A stretch of 64,000 bases of DNA from Apostichopus japonicus (Eukaryota; Echinodermata; Holothuroidea; Aspidochirotida; Stichopodidae), in assembly GCF_037975245.1 (NCBI RefSeq), contig NC_092574.1, positions 27,698,713 through 27,762,712 of the forward strand. Reading direction: 5' to 3'. The first letter of the stretch is position 1, and every line of letters begins with the position of its first letter. Positions 1 through 10,472 of the stretch are shown here, one piece after another. A program made the translations under genes and the position numbers. The notes below the pieces were generated by a model. It searched no databases, was not told the DNA's origin, and worked only from the letters and a program-made list of their open reading frames with translations.

Positions 1-537
1 GTTATAAATACGATGGATTGGGAAGGCGGATCTGGAGGAAGGATCACACCGGGCAACAGGTTCAGTTCTTCTATGCAGACCCAGAGAATAAATGGGCCAT
101 AACTCACATCTATAACAAAAATTTACAAGAATTGTGGACCCTGGACTATGACCTGAGAGGAGCACTGCTAAGTATACGAAGAAACCTTAGAAGGTGGTAT
201 GTGGTAACAGATCACTTAGGATCCATTTTGCAGGTCTTGAGTGAGGAAGGAGATGTATTAAAAGAATTGGTATATGATCCGTGGGGTAACATCATGGAAG
301 ATTCAGCTCCTAACTTGAACATTTATTTAGGTTACAAAGGGGGATTACAAGATTCTCAGACACAGTTGGTGCACTTTAAGGGACGAGATTACGACCCCAT
401 GAGCAGGAGGTGGACATCACCAGATGTGTCTTTTTATGAAGACCTAGGTCAAACAAGAAAACTGAGAAAGTTCAACCTTTATACATTCCATGGCAACAAT
501 CCTATGAACAAAGACTTGGAACCACCTTACATGACTG
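1..537 (+). CDS. Teneurin, antepenultimate exon (5' end outside window)
   Basis: Teneurins are large type II transmembrane cell-adhesion receptors whose extracellular part forms a YD-repeat (Rhs-like) shell. The reading frame is open from base 3, with no start codon, so this is an internal exon. The translation begins YKYDGLGRRIWRKD and contains DHLGSILQVL, YDPWGN and FKGRDYDPMSRRWTSPD. These are typical of the last YD repeats and the conserved Rhs-core end, followed by FNLYTFHGNNPMN. The frame closes soon after base 538, where a GTTAGT donor fits. The single leftover G joins AT of the next exon to give Asp. I see about 179 residues here. The paralogue cannot be named because invertebrate deuterostomes usually have few teneurins and the N-terminus is missing. 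Confidence 0.93.
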
Positions 538-615
538 GTTAGTTTGCTTAATCAAACGTTATTGGCCTGTTGAAAATATATTTTCATTAAATTCTTTTTG
601 CAAGGAATGCTGTGT

Positions 616-2240
616 TCTCTAATTGTAGATGTAATCCCTTGCTTTGTGCCTTGATCCCATTATGTAGATGAATAATCATTCATATTCTGATTTCTATATT
701 TCTATATATATTCCCTTGTTTTGGGTATTGATCTGTATGTGTAGATGTAATTCCTTGCTTTGTGTTTAGATACCTTTATGTAGATATATAGTCTTGTTTC
801 ATATTCTGATCCCTATTAGTAGTTTTATTCCCTTGTGTTGCATGTTAATCTCTATGTGTAGATGTATTCCCTTGCTTAGTGATTTGATCCCTTTATGTAG
901 ATGTATTATTTTGTTTCATATTCTGATTCTATTAGAAGATATATTCCCTTGTGTTGCATGTTAATCTCTATGTGTAGATGTATTCCCTTGCTTAGTGATT
1001 TGATCCCTTTATGTAGATGTATTATTTTGTTTCATATTCTGATTCTATTAGAAGATATATTCCCTTGTGTTGCATGTTGATCTGTATGTGTAGATGTATT
1101 CCCTTGCTTAGTGATTTGATCCCTTTATGTAGATATATTATTTTGTTTCATATTCTGATTCTATTAGAAGATATATTCCCTTGTGTTGCATGTTGATCTG
1201 TATGTGTAGATGTATTCCCTTGCTTAGTGATTTGATCCCTTTATGTAGATATATTATTTTGTTTCATATTCTGATTCTATTAGAAGATATATTCCCTTGT
1301 GTTGCATGTTGATCTGTATGTGTAGATGTATTCCCTTGCTTAGTGATTTGATCCCTTTATGTAGATATATTATTTTGTTTCATATTCTGATTCTATTAGA
1401 AGATATATTCCCTTGTGTTGCATGTTGATCTGTATGTGTAGATGTATTCCCTTGCTTAGTGATTTGATCCCTTTATGTAGATGTATTATTTTGTTTCATA
1501 TTCTGATTCTATTAGAAGATATATTCCCTTGTGTTGCATGTTGATCTGTATGTGTAGATGTATTCCCTTGCTTAGTGATTTGATCCCTTTATGTAGATAT
1601 ATTATTTTGTTTCATATTCTGATTCTATTAGAAGATATATTGCCTTGTGTTGCATGTTGATCTGTATGTGTAAAGTATTCCCTTGCTTAGTGATTTGATC
1701 CCTTTATGTAGATGTATTATTTTGTTTCATATTCTGATTCTATTAGAAGATATATTCCCTTGTGTTGCATGTTGATCTGTATGTGTAAAGTATTCCCTTG
1801 CTTAGTGATTTGATCCCTTTATGTAGATGTATTATTTTGTTTCATATTCTGATCTGATCTCAATTAGGATATGTATTCCCTTGTTTTGTGTTTTGATCTC
1901 TATCTTGCTTTGTGTTTTGATCCCTTTATGTATAATTGTTCATATTCTGATCTCTATTAGTATATGTATTCCCTTGTATATGTATTACCTTGTGTTTTGA
2001 TCTCTATGTGTAGTAGATCTTTGTATCCCTTCATTTGCAATCTGGTTGCTATATGCAGATGTCTTCCTACATTTTTATTTTCTGATCACTATTTTAGATG
2101 TATTCCCTTGCTTTGTGTTCTAATCTCTATATTTAGATGTATTCCCTTGCTTTGTGTTCTAATCTCTATATTTAGATGTATTCCCTTGCTTTGTGTTCTA
2201 ATCTCTATATTTCGATGTATTCCTTTGCTTTTTGTGGCCT
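616..2240. repeat. 116-bp tandem array with a 39-bp sub-array at its right end
   Basis: Successive copies of TGCATGTTGATCTGTATGTG start at 1071, 1187 and 1303, giving a 116-bp period. The centre (about 940-1850) is nearly homogeneous, while the left part (616-900) is diverged. From about 2095 to 2230 a shorter unit, TAGATGTATTCCCTTGCTTT, repeats every 39 bases. The shared TAGATGTATTCCCTTG words suggest that the 116-bp unit itself grew from the shorter one. It lies inside the teneurin intron and has no coding potential. Confidence 0.93.
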
Positions 2241-2469
2241 TGAACTGCTTACATACATACCAGGATTAGGTTTCCCATGAAGAGGTAGTTGCTATACGTA
2301 CGTTAGAATTATATATTTATTTCTATATTTTTATGATGAGAATCATGAGATTAAGGAAAGTTGGACCAATATTATGGAGTGATACAGTACATGCAGCTCA
2401 TTATATTGGTTCATAACTCAGGCTACTTTTGGTTTCAGTGACAAGAGAAACCTGTGCAGTCATGATGGC

Positions 2470-3570
2470 TTGGGTGTGTAGGTGTGTGTGATACCCAGTT
2501 TGTTAATGCGATAAGTTAGGAATCATGGATACTTCTCATACTTGGCTGTAGATGCCCCATATCAATTAGAAGAACCCTAGTGTGTTTGGTGGAGGTCAAA
2601 GGTCATCTGAGATCACCAAAGGTCGATCTGAAATCTTTATAAACAATATCTGAAGTTAGGAAGCATGGGTAATTTTCATACTTTGGGTGTTGATGCACTA
2701 TAGTGAGTAGAACAACCATATTGTTTTTGGTGGAGGTCAGAGGTTATCTGAGGTCACCAGAGGTCAAACTGAAAACCAAATGCCACATGGAATGAAGTAT
2801 GCATATTTTTATACTTGGCTTGTGTATGTGACATTTTGAGTAGAAGAACGTATTGTTTCCGGTGGAGGTCAAAGGTCATATGAGGTCACCAGAGGTTTGA
2901 CTGTCAAACACTCTAAGCACTATATCTCAAGATAAGAAGCATGGATATTTGTCATACTTAGCATATGCATACATCATATTGAGAATACGAAACATTTTGT
3001 GGAGGTCAAAGGTCACTAGAAGTCAATACCTGAAAACTTTGTAAACAGGATATCTCAAGATAGGAGGCATGGATACCTCTCAGACTCATCATGTGGGTGC
3101 ATTATATTGAATAGAAGAACTCAATTTTTTTTGGCGCAGGTCAAATGTCGTCTGGGTCACCAGCAGTCAAACTCTGAAACCTTTTAAGCATATCTCATGG
3201 TAGCCCATACATGGTATATGGATTTGCCATATTGAGTAAAGGAATTGTGTTGGTGTTGGTCAAAGTTCATTAAGAGGCAAACTCTGGAAAGTTTTTTACA
3301 TGATATCTCAAGGTAGGAATCATGGATACTTGTCATACTTGGTGTGTGGATGCACCACATGCCGCTACAAGACCCCTATTGTTTTTGGTGGCGGTGTGTG
3401 TATTGCCAACGTACAATAGACTTACCTGTGTTTATCTTGCCATTGTGTAATTGTACATCAACACACTGTAGTGGTTCAGGACATTTATATTATAAGAGCT
3501 ATTTCTGGTGAACAAGCTTCAGTCTATTGTAATGAAGTCATCAAAACCTTTTTCATTCTGGTTAGGAGAT
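2470..3570 (+). repeat. Dispersed repeat with AGGTCA direct repeats
   Basis: Roughly 150-bp modules each read: sequence like GGAATCATGGATACTTCTCA, then TTGAGTA(C/G)AAGAAC, then GGTGGAGGTCAAAGGTCA, then GAGGTCACCAGAGGTCAAAC. Perfect AGGTCA-A-AGGTCA words are at 2593-2605, 2866-2878 and 3003-3015. The 3' part (about 3300-3570) matches 37080-37340 closely, including the block around TGTAATTGTACATCAA. Related fragments occur at about 4320-4570, 6360-6570, 23480-23680, 24720-24790 and 36890-37350, and inverted at 57480-57780. No terminal inverted repeats or coding capacity were found. Confidence 0.85.
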
Positions 3571-4011
3571 TATGTAGTTGAGACCAAAATGTCTTCTTAG
3601 TAACATCAACTTAAAAGTTGCCAGAACACCCATGATGATTCAGATCACTAGGTCTTCATAAAGCAACAATGAGACGGTTTGAAACGTATGTATATTTCAA
3701 ATTGCAGGGTTTATAATACATTCAGTTTGTGAAGGAGAATGATGTTGTTAACTTATTGACACTACTTTATGATGATGTCAGCCCATGTTGTGTAAGTGAA
3801 ATTTCTTGACACACAGGTCACTTCACTGGCCAGTAACATGTTTGAAAGCTACCTGTAACATTTTATAATGAGAATAATTGTGGTTTACACTGCTATTTCT
3901 TCTTGCGAATGTTGTGAAACACTTGATTGCTTTATGTGCAGTAAATGGTGAGAAATCAGAAATGTGCTCTTCATTAAGTTACTCATTTTGAAATTTGTTT
4001 GTCTTCTTCAG

Positions 4012-4133
4012 ATATGAACAGTTGGATCTCCATGCTTGGTTATAACATTGATGTTTTGCTGCCCTCTGTTGGCAAGCAGGGAGATTTCTCACAGTTTTCG
4101 TGGTCTAATGGAGATGCCTTCTCCTGGCTGAAA
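4012..4133 (+). CDS. Teneurin, penultimate exon
   Basis: It follows a good acceptor (GTCTTCTTCAG) and ends at AAA|GTAAGT. It adds 41 codons in frame: the split Asp codon, then MNSWISMLGYNIDVLLP. This matches the place in teneurins where a short Trp-containing helix segment follows the NNPMN motif after the shell. The exon is phase 1 at its start and phase 0 at its end, so it joins both neighbours without a break. Confidence 0.85.
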
Positions 4134-4319
4134 GTAAGTTTGCTCATTCTTGCTCTTAATTGCAAGTACAAATTAGACAAAATGTTTCATATTGTCATGT
4201 GTGATACCAGTCACCTTTTCACACCAGGTACTTGTTGATTCCTTGCCAAAGGCAAAAGGAATCTATGCCATGGTGATGCATATGTGTGTGTAAGCACTCC
4301 TGTGTGATGCCATAGCTTA

Positions 4320-4570
4320 TAAAATCATCTCATTAAAAAAGATAAATCTTGGAATTTCTTTATACTTGATATGTGGATCCACCTTATTGAGTACAAAAGC
4401 TCTTATTTTCTGCAGAGGTCAAACGTCTTATTAAGAAGACAACTTAGGTCAAGTTAAATGAAAATGTTTCAAACTCTGTAAAACTTAGGTGTGGATTTAC
4501 TTCTTATGTGGTGTATTTGTTTTCTACAAGGGTCATATGAGGTCAACAGTGGACAAAGTCTGAAAACCTT
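4320..4570 (+). repeat. Diverged copy of the AGGTCA dispersed repeat
   Basis: It has the module order GGAATTTCTTTATACTTGAT, TTGAGTACAAAAGCTC, GAGGTCAAACGTC, GAGGTCAACAGTGGACAAA seen at 2470-3570. It sits in the last teneurin intron (4134-4925). Confidence 0.65.
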
Positions 4571-4730
4571 GTAAACTCAAAAAGTAAATATAAGATTTAC
4601 TTCACACTTGCAATCCACCATAAAAAGTACAAACACAGTGAACATGCCTTTAAGATGGAATTACTGGAAGAAATTTCACTTCAGCAATATTCAGCAGGGT
4701 TTGGTGTCTGTGTTGTCTGGTGTTTTTTGC

Positions 4731-4918
4731 GTTGTTGATGACTGTTTTATTGTTTTTGCTTTGTTGATGACAGTGTTTTATTGTTTTTACTTGTTTGATG
4801 ACAGTGTTTTATTGTTTTTGCATTGTTGATGACTGTTTTATTGTTTTTACTTGTTTGATGACAGTGTTTTATTGTTTTTGCGTTGTTGATGACAGTGTTT
4901 TATTGTTTTTACTTGTTT
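4731..4918 (+). repeat. 30-33 bp T-rich tandem array next to a splice acceptor
   Basis: About six copies of GTTGATGACAGTG followed by TTTTATTGTTTTT(G/A)C. The array ends within ten bases of the acceptor AACAG (4921-4925). It therefore supplies the polypyrimidine and probable branch-point region of the final teneurin intron. Confidence 0.88.
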
Positions 4919-4925
4919 TTAACAG

Positions 4926-5678
4926 CAATCTGGATCTATAGCTTCTCAAGTGAAGGAATCAGTGAATACTATAAGAGATGAGCTTCATATTTTACCTAGT
5001 CAACATCTCTCTCCACATCCATTTGATAAGAAGGAGCTCTCCTTCAAACAAATCCCATCTATCTTGGGAAATGGTATTGAAATGAGTATGCCACGTGGCA
5101 GGATTCAAACCCAAGTAACCAGTCAATATGTCAGTGGTCTGGAACTCAGCTTGGCCAGAGTTGTAAATGGATCTTTAGTCGGCCACCAGTGGCAGAATTG
5201 TCGCAAGGGAAAAGATTTTCAGTACTTCTTCAAAACTGAGCTGAAGAAATTTGCTACTGATATTAGCATATTTGGAATATCGGATAATGTTTCTACCAGC
5301 TCTGTGGCTTCCATTGATACCAATGTTACCTTTCAGAAATATGAAACACCCAAGGATTACATAAAACTGATGGTTTCAAATCCTACTTCAGTGTGGACTA
5401 TATTCTATGGCCTTAATGGAGATGAGGTGGTAGACGCTATATTGGAAGAGGCCCAGTTGTGGGCAGTACAACAAGCATGGGCCACAGAAAGATGGACAAT
5501 ATCAAATGGAAGGAGGGGGTCCAGACATTGGACCAACAGTGAAAGAACCTCTATATTAGAAGTGGGTTCTCTGGATAATTATGAAGGGGTTTATGCACTG
5601 GACCCTCGAGAATACCCAGTGGTGGCGTTTGATGGAAATAATATCCATTTGGTTAGAGAGGATGACACCAGGACATAA
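4926..5678 (+). CDS. Teneurin, terminal exon with Tox-GHH/TCAP-like C-terminus
   Basis: It continues phase 0 from the previous exon and ends in TAA at 5676-5678, giving 250 residues. It carries the post-shell domain (VKESVNTIRDELHILPSQ early on, GRIQTQVTSQYVSGLELSLA in the middle). It then has the C-terminal helix pair WAVQQAWATERW, and the conserved tail with NYEGVYALDPREYP and GNNIHLVRE. In teneurins this tail resembles a Tox-GHH nuclease and includes the teneurin C-terminal associated peptide (TCAP), which helps bind latrophilins. The chain ends DDTRT, so the Gly-Arg/Lys-Arg amidation signal typical of vertebrate TCAP is absent. A dibasic GRRG lies upstream of the TCAP region. The family call is strong; processing is inferred. 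Confidence 0.93.
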   Translation, partial: QSGSIASQVKESVNTIRDELHILPSQHLSPHPFDKKELSFKQIPSILGNGIEMSMPRGRIQTQVTSQYVSGLELSLARVVNGSLVGHQWQNCRKGKDFQYFFKTELKKFATDISIFGISDNVSTSSVASIDTNVTFQKYETPKDYIKLMVSNPTSVWTIFYGLNGDEVVDAILEEAQLWAVQQAWATERWTISNGRRGSRHWTNSERTSILEVGSLDNYEGVYALDPREYPVVAFDGNNIHLVREDDTRT

Positions 5679-6360
5679 CAAGAGTGTGTGGGAAGAAACT
5701 ATTGGTTCCTGTCAACAATCAAAATTTTCATTTTCATATCAGTGTTGTTGGTAGCATTCATGACCTTTTCTCTTCAATTGCAGTAGCAAAATAGTAAATG
5801 TCAGTCTCATGTGGAATGATAAAAACAGGCTGGCCCTGCATATTGTTACAACTGGCCATGATAGTAATACAAAATTGAACTTACTCTATAAGGTTTTCAG
5901 AAATTCAATTCATAAAGGTTACAACTATGATGGGTCTGCTATTTCATTTATTAAGTCAAAGCAATATGTAAGTATTATAATTGTTAAGGAAAAATTTGAA
6001 TTATCATTGAATTTTGCAACCAGATTTTCCTTTGTGTTTTATTTTTTACTTTGTCATAATCAATTTGTATTTTATGTTCTTAGTTCAATATTGTTTTGGT
6101 GGGGGTGGAGGGTAATGTGGGGATTAACCTTGCTTTTATTTAATTATTTGACTTCCTTTTTGCCAAATCTTGTATATAAAACATTTATTAAGTATCATGT
6201 GCATAATTTGTAAATACAAAGACTTGAACATTTAAGCATTTTTCTTTTTAATGAATGTTAATTAAAGAAAAAGCCATAGCTGACCTGTGGGAAGATGTTT
6301 CAATTTACATAGACAATCAGTAATTGGTTTCTATTTAAATTATAAACTTTGCAACTGTGA
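5679..6360 (+). other. Teneurin 3' UTR and downstream flank
   Basis: AT-rich non-coding DNA after the stop codon. ATTAAA at about 6260 is a possible poly(A) signal. The open frame at 5809-6213 is low-complexity and resembles no protein I know. Confidence 0.5.
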
Positions 6361-6572
6361 ATGGGTGGGCGTGTGTGATGCCTTGCTTGTTAACTCAATA
6401 TCTCATTAAGGTTGGAAGGTTGGACGGATCAGAAACTTTGGATGTAGCTGCTCCTTATTGAGGTTAAGAATCAGATTGTTTACAGTGGAGGTCGAAGGTC
6501 ATTTTGAGTCAGCAGAGGTAAAAACATGAACACCTTGTAAATAGATACATCAACACTGGAATCTTGGATAAA
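6360..6572 (+). repeat. Diverged copy of the AGGTCA dispersed repeat
   Basis: It contains GGAGGTCGAAGGTCATTTTG and CAGCAGAGGTAAAAAC in the module order seen at 2470-3570. It leads directly into the 39-bp array. Confidence 0.65.
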
Positions 6573-7622
6573 TCTCATGTTTGGTATGTATAGTGAGTAG
6601 ATGAACCCCTCTCTCATGTTTGGTATGTATAGTGAGTAGATGAACCTCTCTCTCATGTTTGGTATTTATAGTGAGTAGATGAACCTCTCTCTCATGTTTG
6701 GTATGTATAGTGAGTAGATGAACCTCTCTCATGTTTGGTATGTATAGTGAGTAGATGAACCCCTCTCTCATGTTTGGTATGTATAGTGAGTAGATGAACC
6801 CCTCTCTCATGTTTGGTATGTATAGTGAGTAGATGAACCCCTCTCTCATGTTTGGTATGTATAGTGAGTAGATGAACCTCTCTCTCATGTTTGGTATGTA
6901 TAGTGAGTAGATGAACCTCTCTCTCATGTTTGGTATGTATAGTGAGTAGATGAACCCCTCTCTCATGTTTGGTATGTATAGTGAGTAGATGAACCTCTCT
7001 CTCATGTTTGGTATGTATAGTGAGTAGATGAACCTCTCTCTCATGTTTGGTATGTATAGTGAGTAGATGAACCTCTCTCTCATGTTTGGTATGTATAGTG
7101 AGTAGATGAACCTCTCTCATGTTTGGTATGTATAGTGAGTAGATGAACCCCTCTCTCATGTTTGGTATGTATAGTGAGTAGATGAACCCCTCTCTCATGT
7201 TTGGTATGTATAGTGAGTAGATGAACCCCTCTCTCATGTTTGGTATGTATAGTGAGTAGATGAACCTCTCTCTCATGTTTGGTATGTATAGTGAGTAGAT
7301 GAACCCCTCTCTCATGTTTGGTATGTATAGTGAGTAGATGAACCTCTCTCTCATGTTTGGTATGTATAGTGAGTAGATGAACCCCTCTCTCATGTTTGGA
7401 ATGTATTGTGAGTAGATGAACCCCTCTCTCATGTTTGGTATGTATAGTGAGTAGATGAACCTCTCTCTCATGTTTGGTATGTATAGTGAGTAGATGAACC
7501 CCTCTCTCATGTTTGGTATGTATAGTGAGTAGATGAACCTCTCTCTCATGTTTGGTATGTATAGTGAGTAGATGAACCCCTCTCTCATGTTTGGCGTGTA
7601 TAGTGAGTAGATGAACCCCTCT
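6573..7622. repeat. 39-bp minisatellite, about 27 copies
   Basis: The unit is GGTATGTATAGTGAGTAGATG plus AACC(C/T)CTCTCTCATGTTT. Most copies are 39 bp and a few have lost two bases (CTCTCTC to CTCTC), which switches the reading frame. Copies differ mainly at one C/T site. The repeat is open on the - strand, giving periodic peptides with IYSLYIPNMRE that I regard as artefacts. The unit looks like an expanded piece of the flanking AGGTCA-type dispersed repeat. Confidence 0.96.
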
Positions 7623-8050
7623 TGTTTTCATTAGCAGCCAAAGGTCAGCAGAGGTAAAAATCTGAACAATAATGTCTAGTAAAAGAAGATCTGATTGGAT
7701 GTGTTTGCTCAAATGAGGTTAATTTAAACTGCCAGTAACAATAATTGTTTTTTTCCTTCTTGCTGGATAAGGTCAAATTAAGGTTATCTTTGTTTGGTAA
7801 AAGTACCTATCTATAAAGGAATGACTGAGGGATGTGATATAACATTTGGGACTTATTTGAATGCACTAATGTAACTACAGACTGCCAATCCAAGTAGTAT
7901 TCTTTGTTTTTGCTTTCCTTACTTGTTTAAGTAATCAGAAAATGGAAATGGCTAGATCAATATCTGCTTTTCAAGTACATGTATTTCTCAGGTTTATTGT
8001 TAGCAAATCATTTGCTCAATCATAAAGAAAGTTGTTGCCCATGTTAGTGG
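7623..8050. other. Non-coding; fragment of dispersed repeat, otherwise nothing seen
   Basis: AAAGGTCAGCAGAGGTAAAA at about 7640 closes the repeat interrupted by the 39-bp array. The rest is unremarkable AT-rich DNA. Confidence 0.5.
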
Positions 8051-8690
8051 CCAAATTAATGTGTACACAAGTAACACTATTCCTGTCCAAGGTTGTAACA
8101 CTGTTACCAACATTATGGTGAATGGTTCCAGCCCAAGGTTGTAACACAATTAGCAATGTTATGGTGAAGGGTGCCAGTTCATGTCTGTAACACAATAGTT
8201 ATGATATGGTGAAGGGTTCCAGCCCAAGGTTGTAACACAATTAGCAATGTAATGGTGAAGGTTCCAGCCCAAGGTTGTAACACAATTAGCAATGTAATGG
8301 TGAAGGGTTCCAGCCCAAGGTTGTAATACAATAGTTATGTTATGATGAAGGGTTCCAGCCCAAGATTGTAACACTATTAGCAATGTTATGGTGAAATGGT
8401 CCAGCCCAATGTTGTAGCACAATTAGCAATGTTATGGTGAAGGGTTCCAGCCCAAGGTTCTAACAATATTAGCGATGTTATGGTGAAGGGTTCCAGCCCA
8501 AGGTTGTAACACAATAGTTATGTTATGGTGAAGGGGTCCAGCCCAAGGTTGTAACGATATTAGCAACGTTATGGTAAAGGGTTCCAGCCCAAGGTCGTAA
8601 CACAGTTAGCAATGTTTTGGTGTAGGGTTCCAGTCCAAGGTTATAACACAATTAGCAGTGTTATGGTGAAGAGTTCCAGTTCATGGATTC
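8050..8690. repeat. 46-bp tandem array, about 13 diverged copies
   Basis: The unit reads GTTATGGTGAAGGGTTCCAG, CCCAAGGTTGTAACACAATT, AGCAAT. Copies vary by substitutions and small deletions (an AATAGTTATG form alternates with AATTAGCAATG), so the array is older than the 39-bp and 18-bp arrays. Confidence 0.92.
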
Positions 8691-10472
8691 GACACTGTCA
8701 CCAGTTGCTGTAGCTTGTTAAGTAAAATATATGAATTAATTGCATTGCGTTATGTCAGTGTCCTGCAACAATGAAAGCTTGTGATATGTTGCTATATATG
8801 CAAATGTATACAGTTGTGTATTTGTGGTATTGTAGGAATTAATATATCAGAATGAATAATGTTTTTTGGTTATTCCATTTTAGTTGGTCCAGTTTGTGTA
8901 CTCTGTTGTGCACTAGAACTTTCTTAGCATCGTATTACTTGATGTTTGTTGGCAGAGTAATCTGTCCAACAGTGACAATCACAGAACACGGATCAAAGAG
9001 CAATGATTAAATAAAGATGTGTCCACCTTTCTTCATATGTTCTCATCCAAGTGATAATTCCAAATAATGTTTTGCATATTTTCGAGTAACATAAAATTAA
9101 ACTAATTGAAGACAATAAAATAAATGGTCTGTGGAACAGTGATGAAAGAGACATATTATCTTGAAGAGATCACTTTGTGATTTAGTTGTTTTCATGAGGA
9201 TGTTTTCTCTGTACTTCTATAGTTTACTATTAATAGATCTCACCGTTGGGCTGACTATGTGATAGGCTCTTAAACCTATGTTACAGCTTTGAGCACTACC
9301 ACTAAAGCAAGTTAAGGTTCAAGTTGTAATAGTCAATAGTAACTGCTATTATTTAATGTTTAGGATCTTAGTACATATAATATCTTGGTTCTTTGAAGGG
9401 ATAAATCTTATTGTTATCTTATTGTATCTAATAGTTATTATTGAGCAGATACAATGATTGGGAGATTGAAGGATGCTACTGCCACGACTCATCATTGGTG
9501 CAACCTGAGCACCCCTTAAAATTATTAGTATTCATAAATTGCTCCAAAGATCCAACCGCAACATGCCTACAAGCATGTCATCTAAAGGATTTTCTTCTGG
9601 AAATTCCAGACTTTAAAATCGCCTTATATTAAAGTGCTTAAAACCTTTAAAGAACTAGGATGCCTTGACATCTAGGGACAATTTCCAGGTTTGCACAACA
9701 GGACTTCACAAAACGAGAATGTATGACATGTTATCACATATCACCGCAATTATACAACTTGAAACATAAATTGGCAAATCATGAAAGACATATCAAAAAT
9801 AAAATGGATCAATACAGAACAACACTATTGATGATGCCACCATTTGTCACTATTGATGATGTCACAAGATGATGTCACTATTTTGGGATGATACCAGATC
9901 ACATGAATGGTTAATAAGTTACCTTACTTTACCTTCCCGCTACAAGAAATTAACTTTAAGGGGTGTCACAACGATTTTAAGTTACCTTGCATTTACCATA
10001 CATTTTCAGACATGCAATTGCCTCATTGTCTATATGATATCAGATCAAATGATTGGTAAATAAGTTACCTTATTTTAACTTCAAGGAATTACCTATTTGG
10101 TATGTAACAATCAATAATAAGTGACCTTGCAACTATCATACATCTCAAGACATGCATTTGTCAATTTTTCATCTTGTCTGTTTAAGCTATCAAAGTTATC
10201 ACTGTAATCTCATCTTATACATGCTTATATGATATCCAGAGATGATTAGTGAAACAACATATATAATGGCCTTTGACTATTTTGGTCCTGTTTTTCATTA
10301 AAGGGTTAATTGTGTTTTGATGTTTCCAATCTATGGACATGTTAAGTGCATGCTTATTATTGATCTGAAAAAAAAAGGTGTGAAACAGCATTTAAGCTCA
10401 TGAAAAGTAATAAATTTATATCAACATAAAAAGAAAAGCGAAATAGCTCTCTTTCGTTCTCTGTTTCAACTG
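8691..10472. other. No gene seen (1.8 kb)
   Basis: AT-rich intergenic sequence. Short open frames at 9441-9632 and 9869-10063 have no recognisable domain and no flanking splice pattern. A weak local duplication, GATGATGTCAC, occurs near 9830-9880. Confidence 0.5.

Larger units (their letters stand above)
538..4011 (+). other. Teneurin intron (about 3.5 kb) filled with repeats
   Basis: It runs from a GTTAGT donor to a TTCTTCAG acceptor. It contains the 116-bp array (about 616-2240) and a dispersed AGGTCA-bearing repeat (about 2470-3570). The last 440 bases show nothing recognisable. Confidence 0.8.

Noticed and set aside
4950-5678. Tox-GHH domain as an active toxin gene
   Set aside because: It is the normal C-terminal part of a teneurin, fused in frame by splicing to the YD shell. 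The conserved catalytic pattern of bacterial nucleases is not evident.
6550-7712. Long - strand frames with IYSLYIPNMRE and HLLTIHTKHERE repeats; possible CRISPR-like array
   Set aside because: This is a 39-bp minisatellite with no unique spacers. The frames change at 2-bp deletions between copies, showing no selection for coding.
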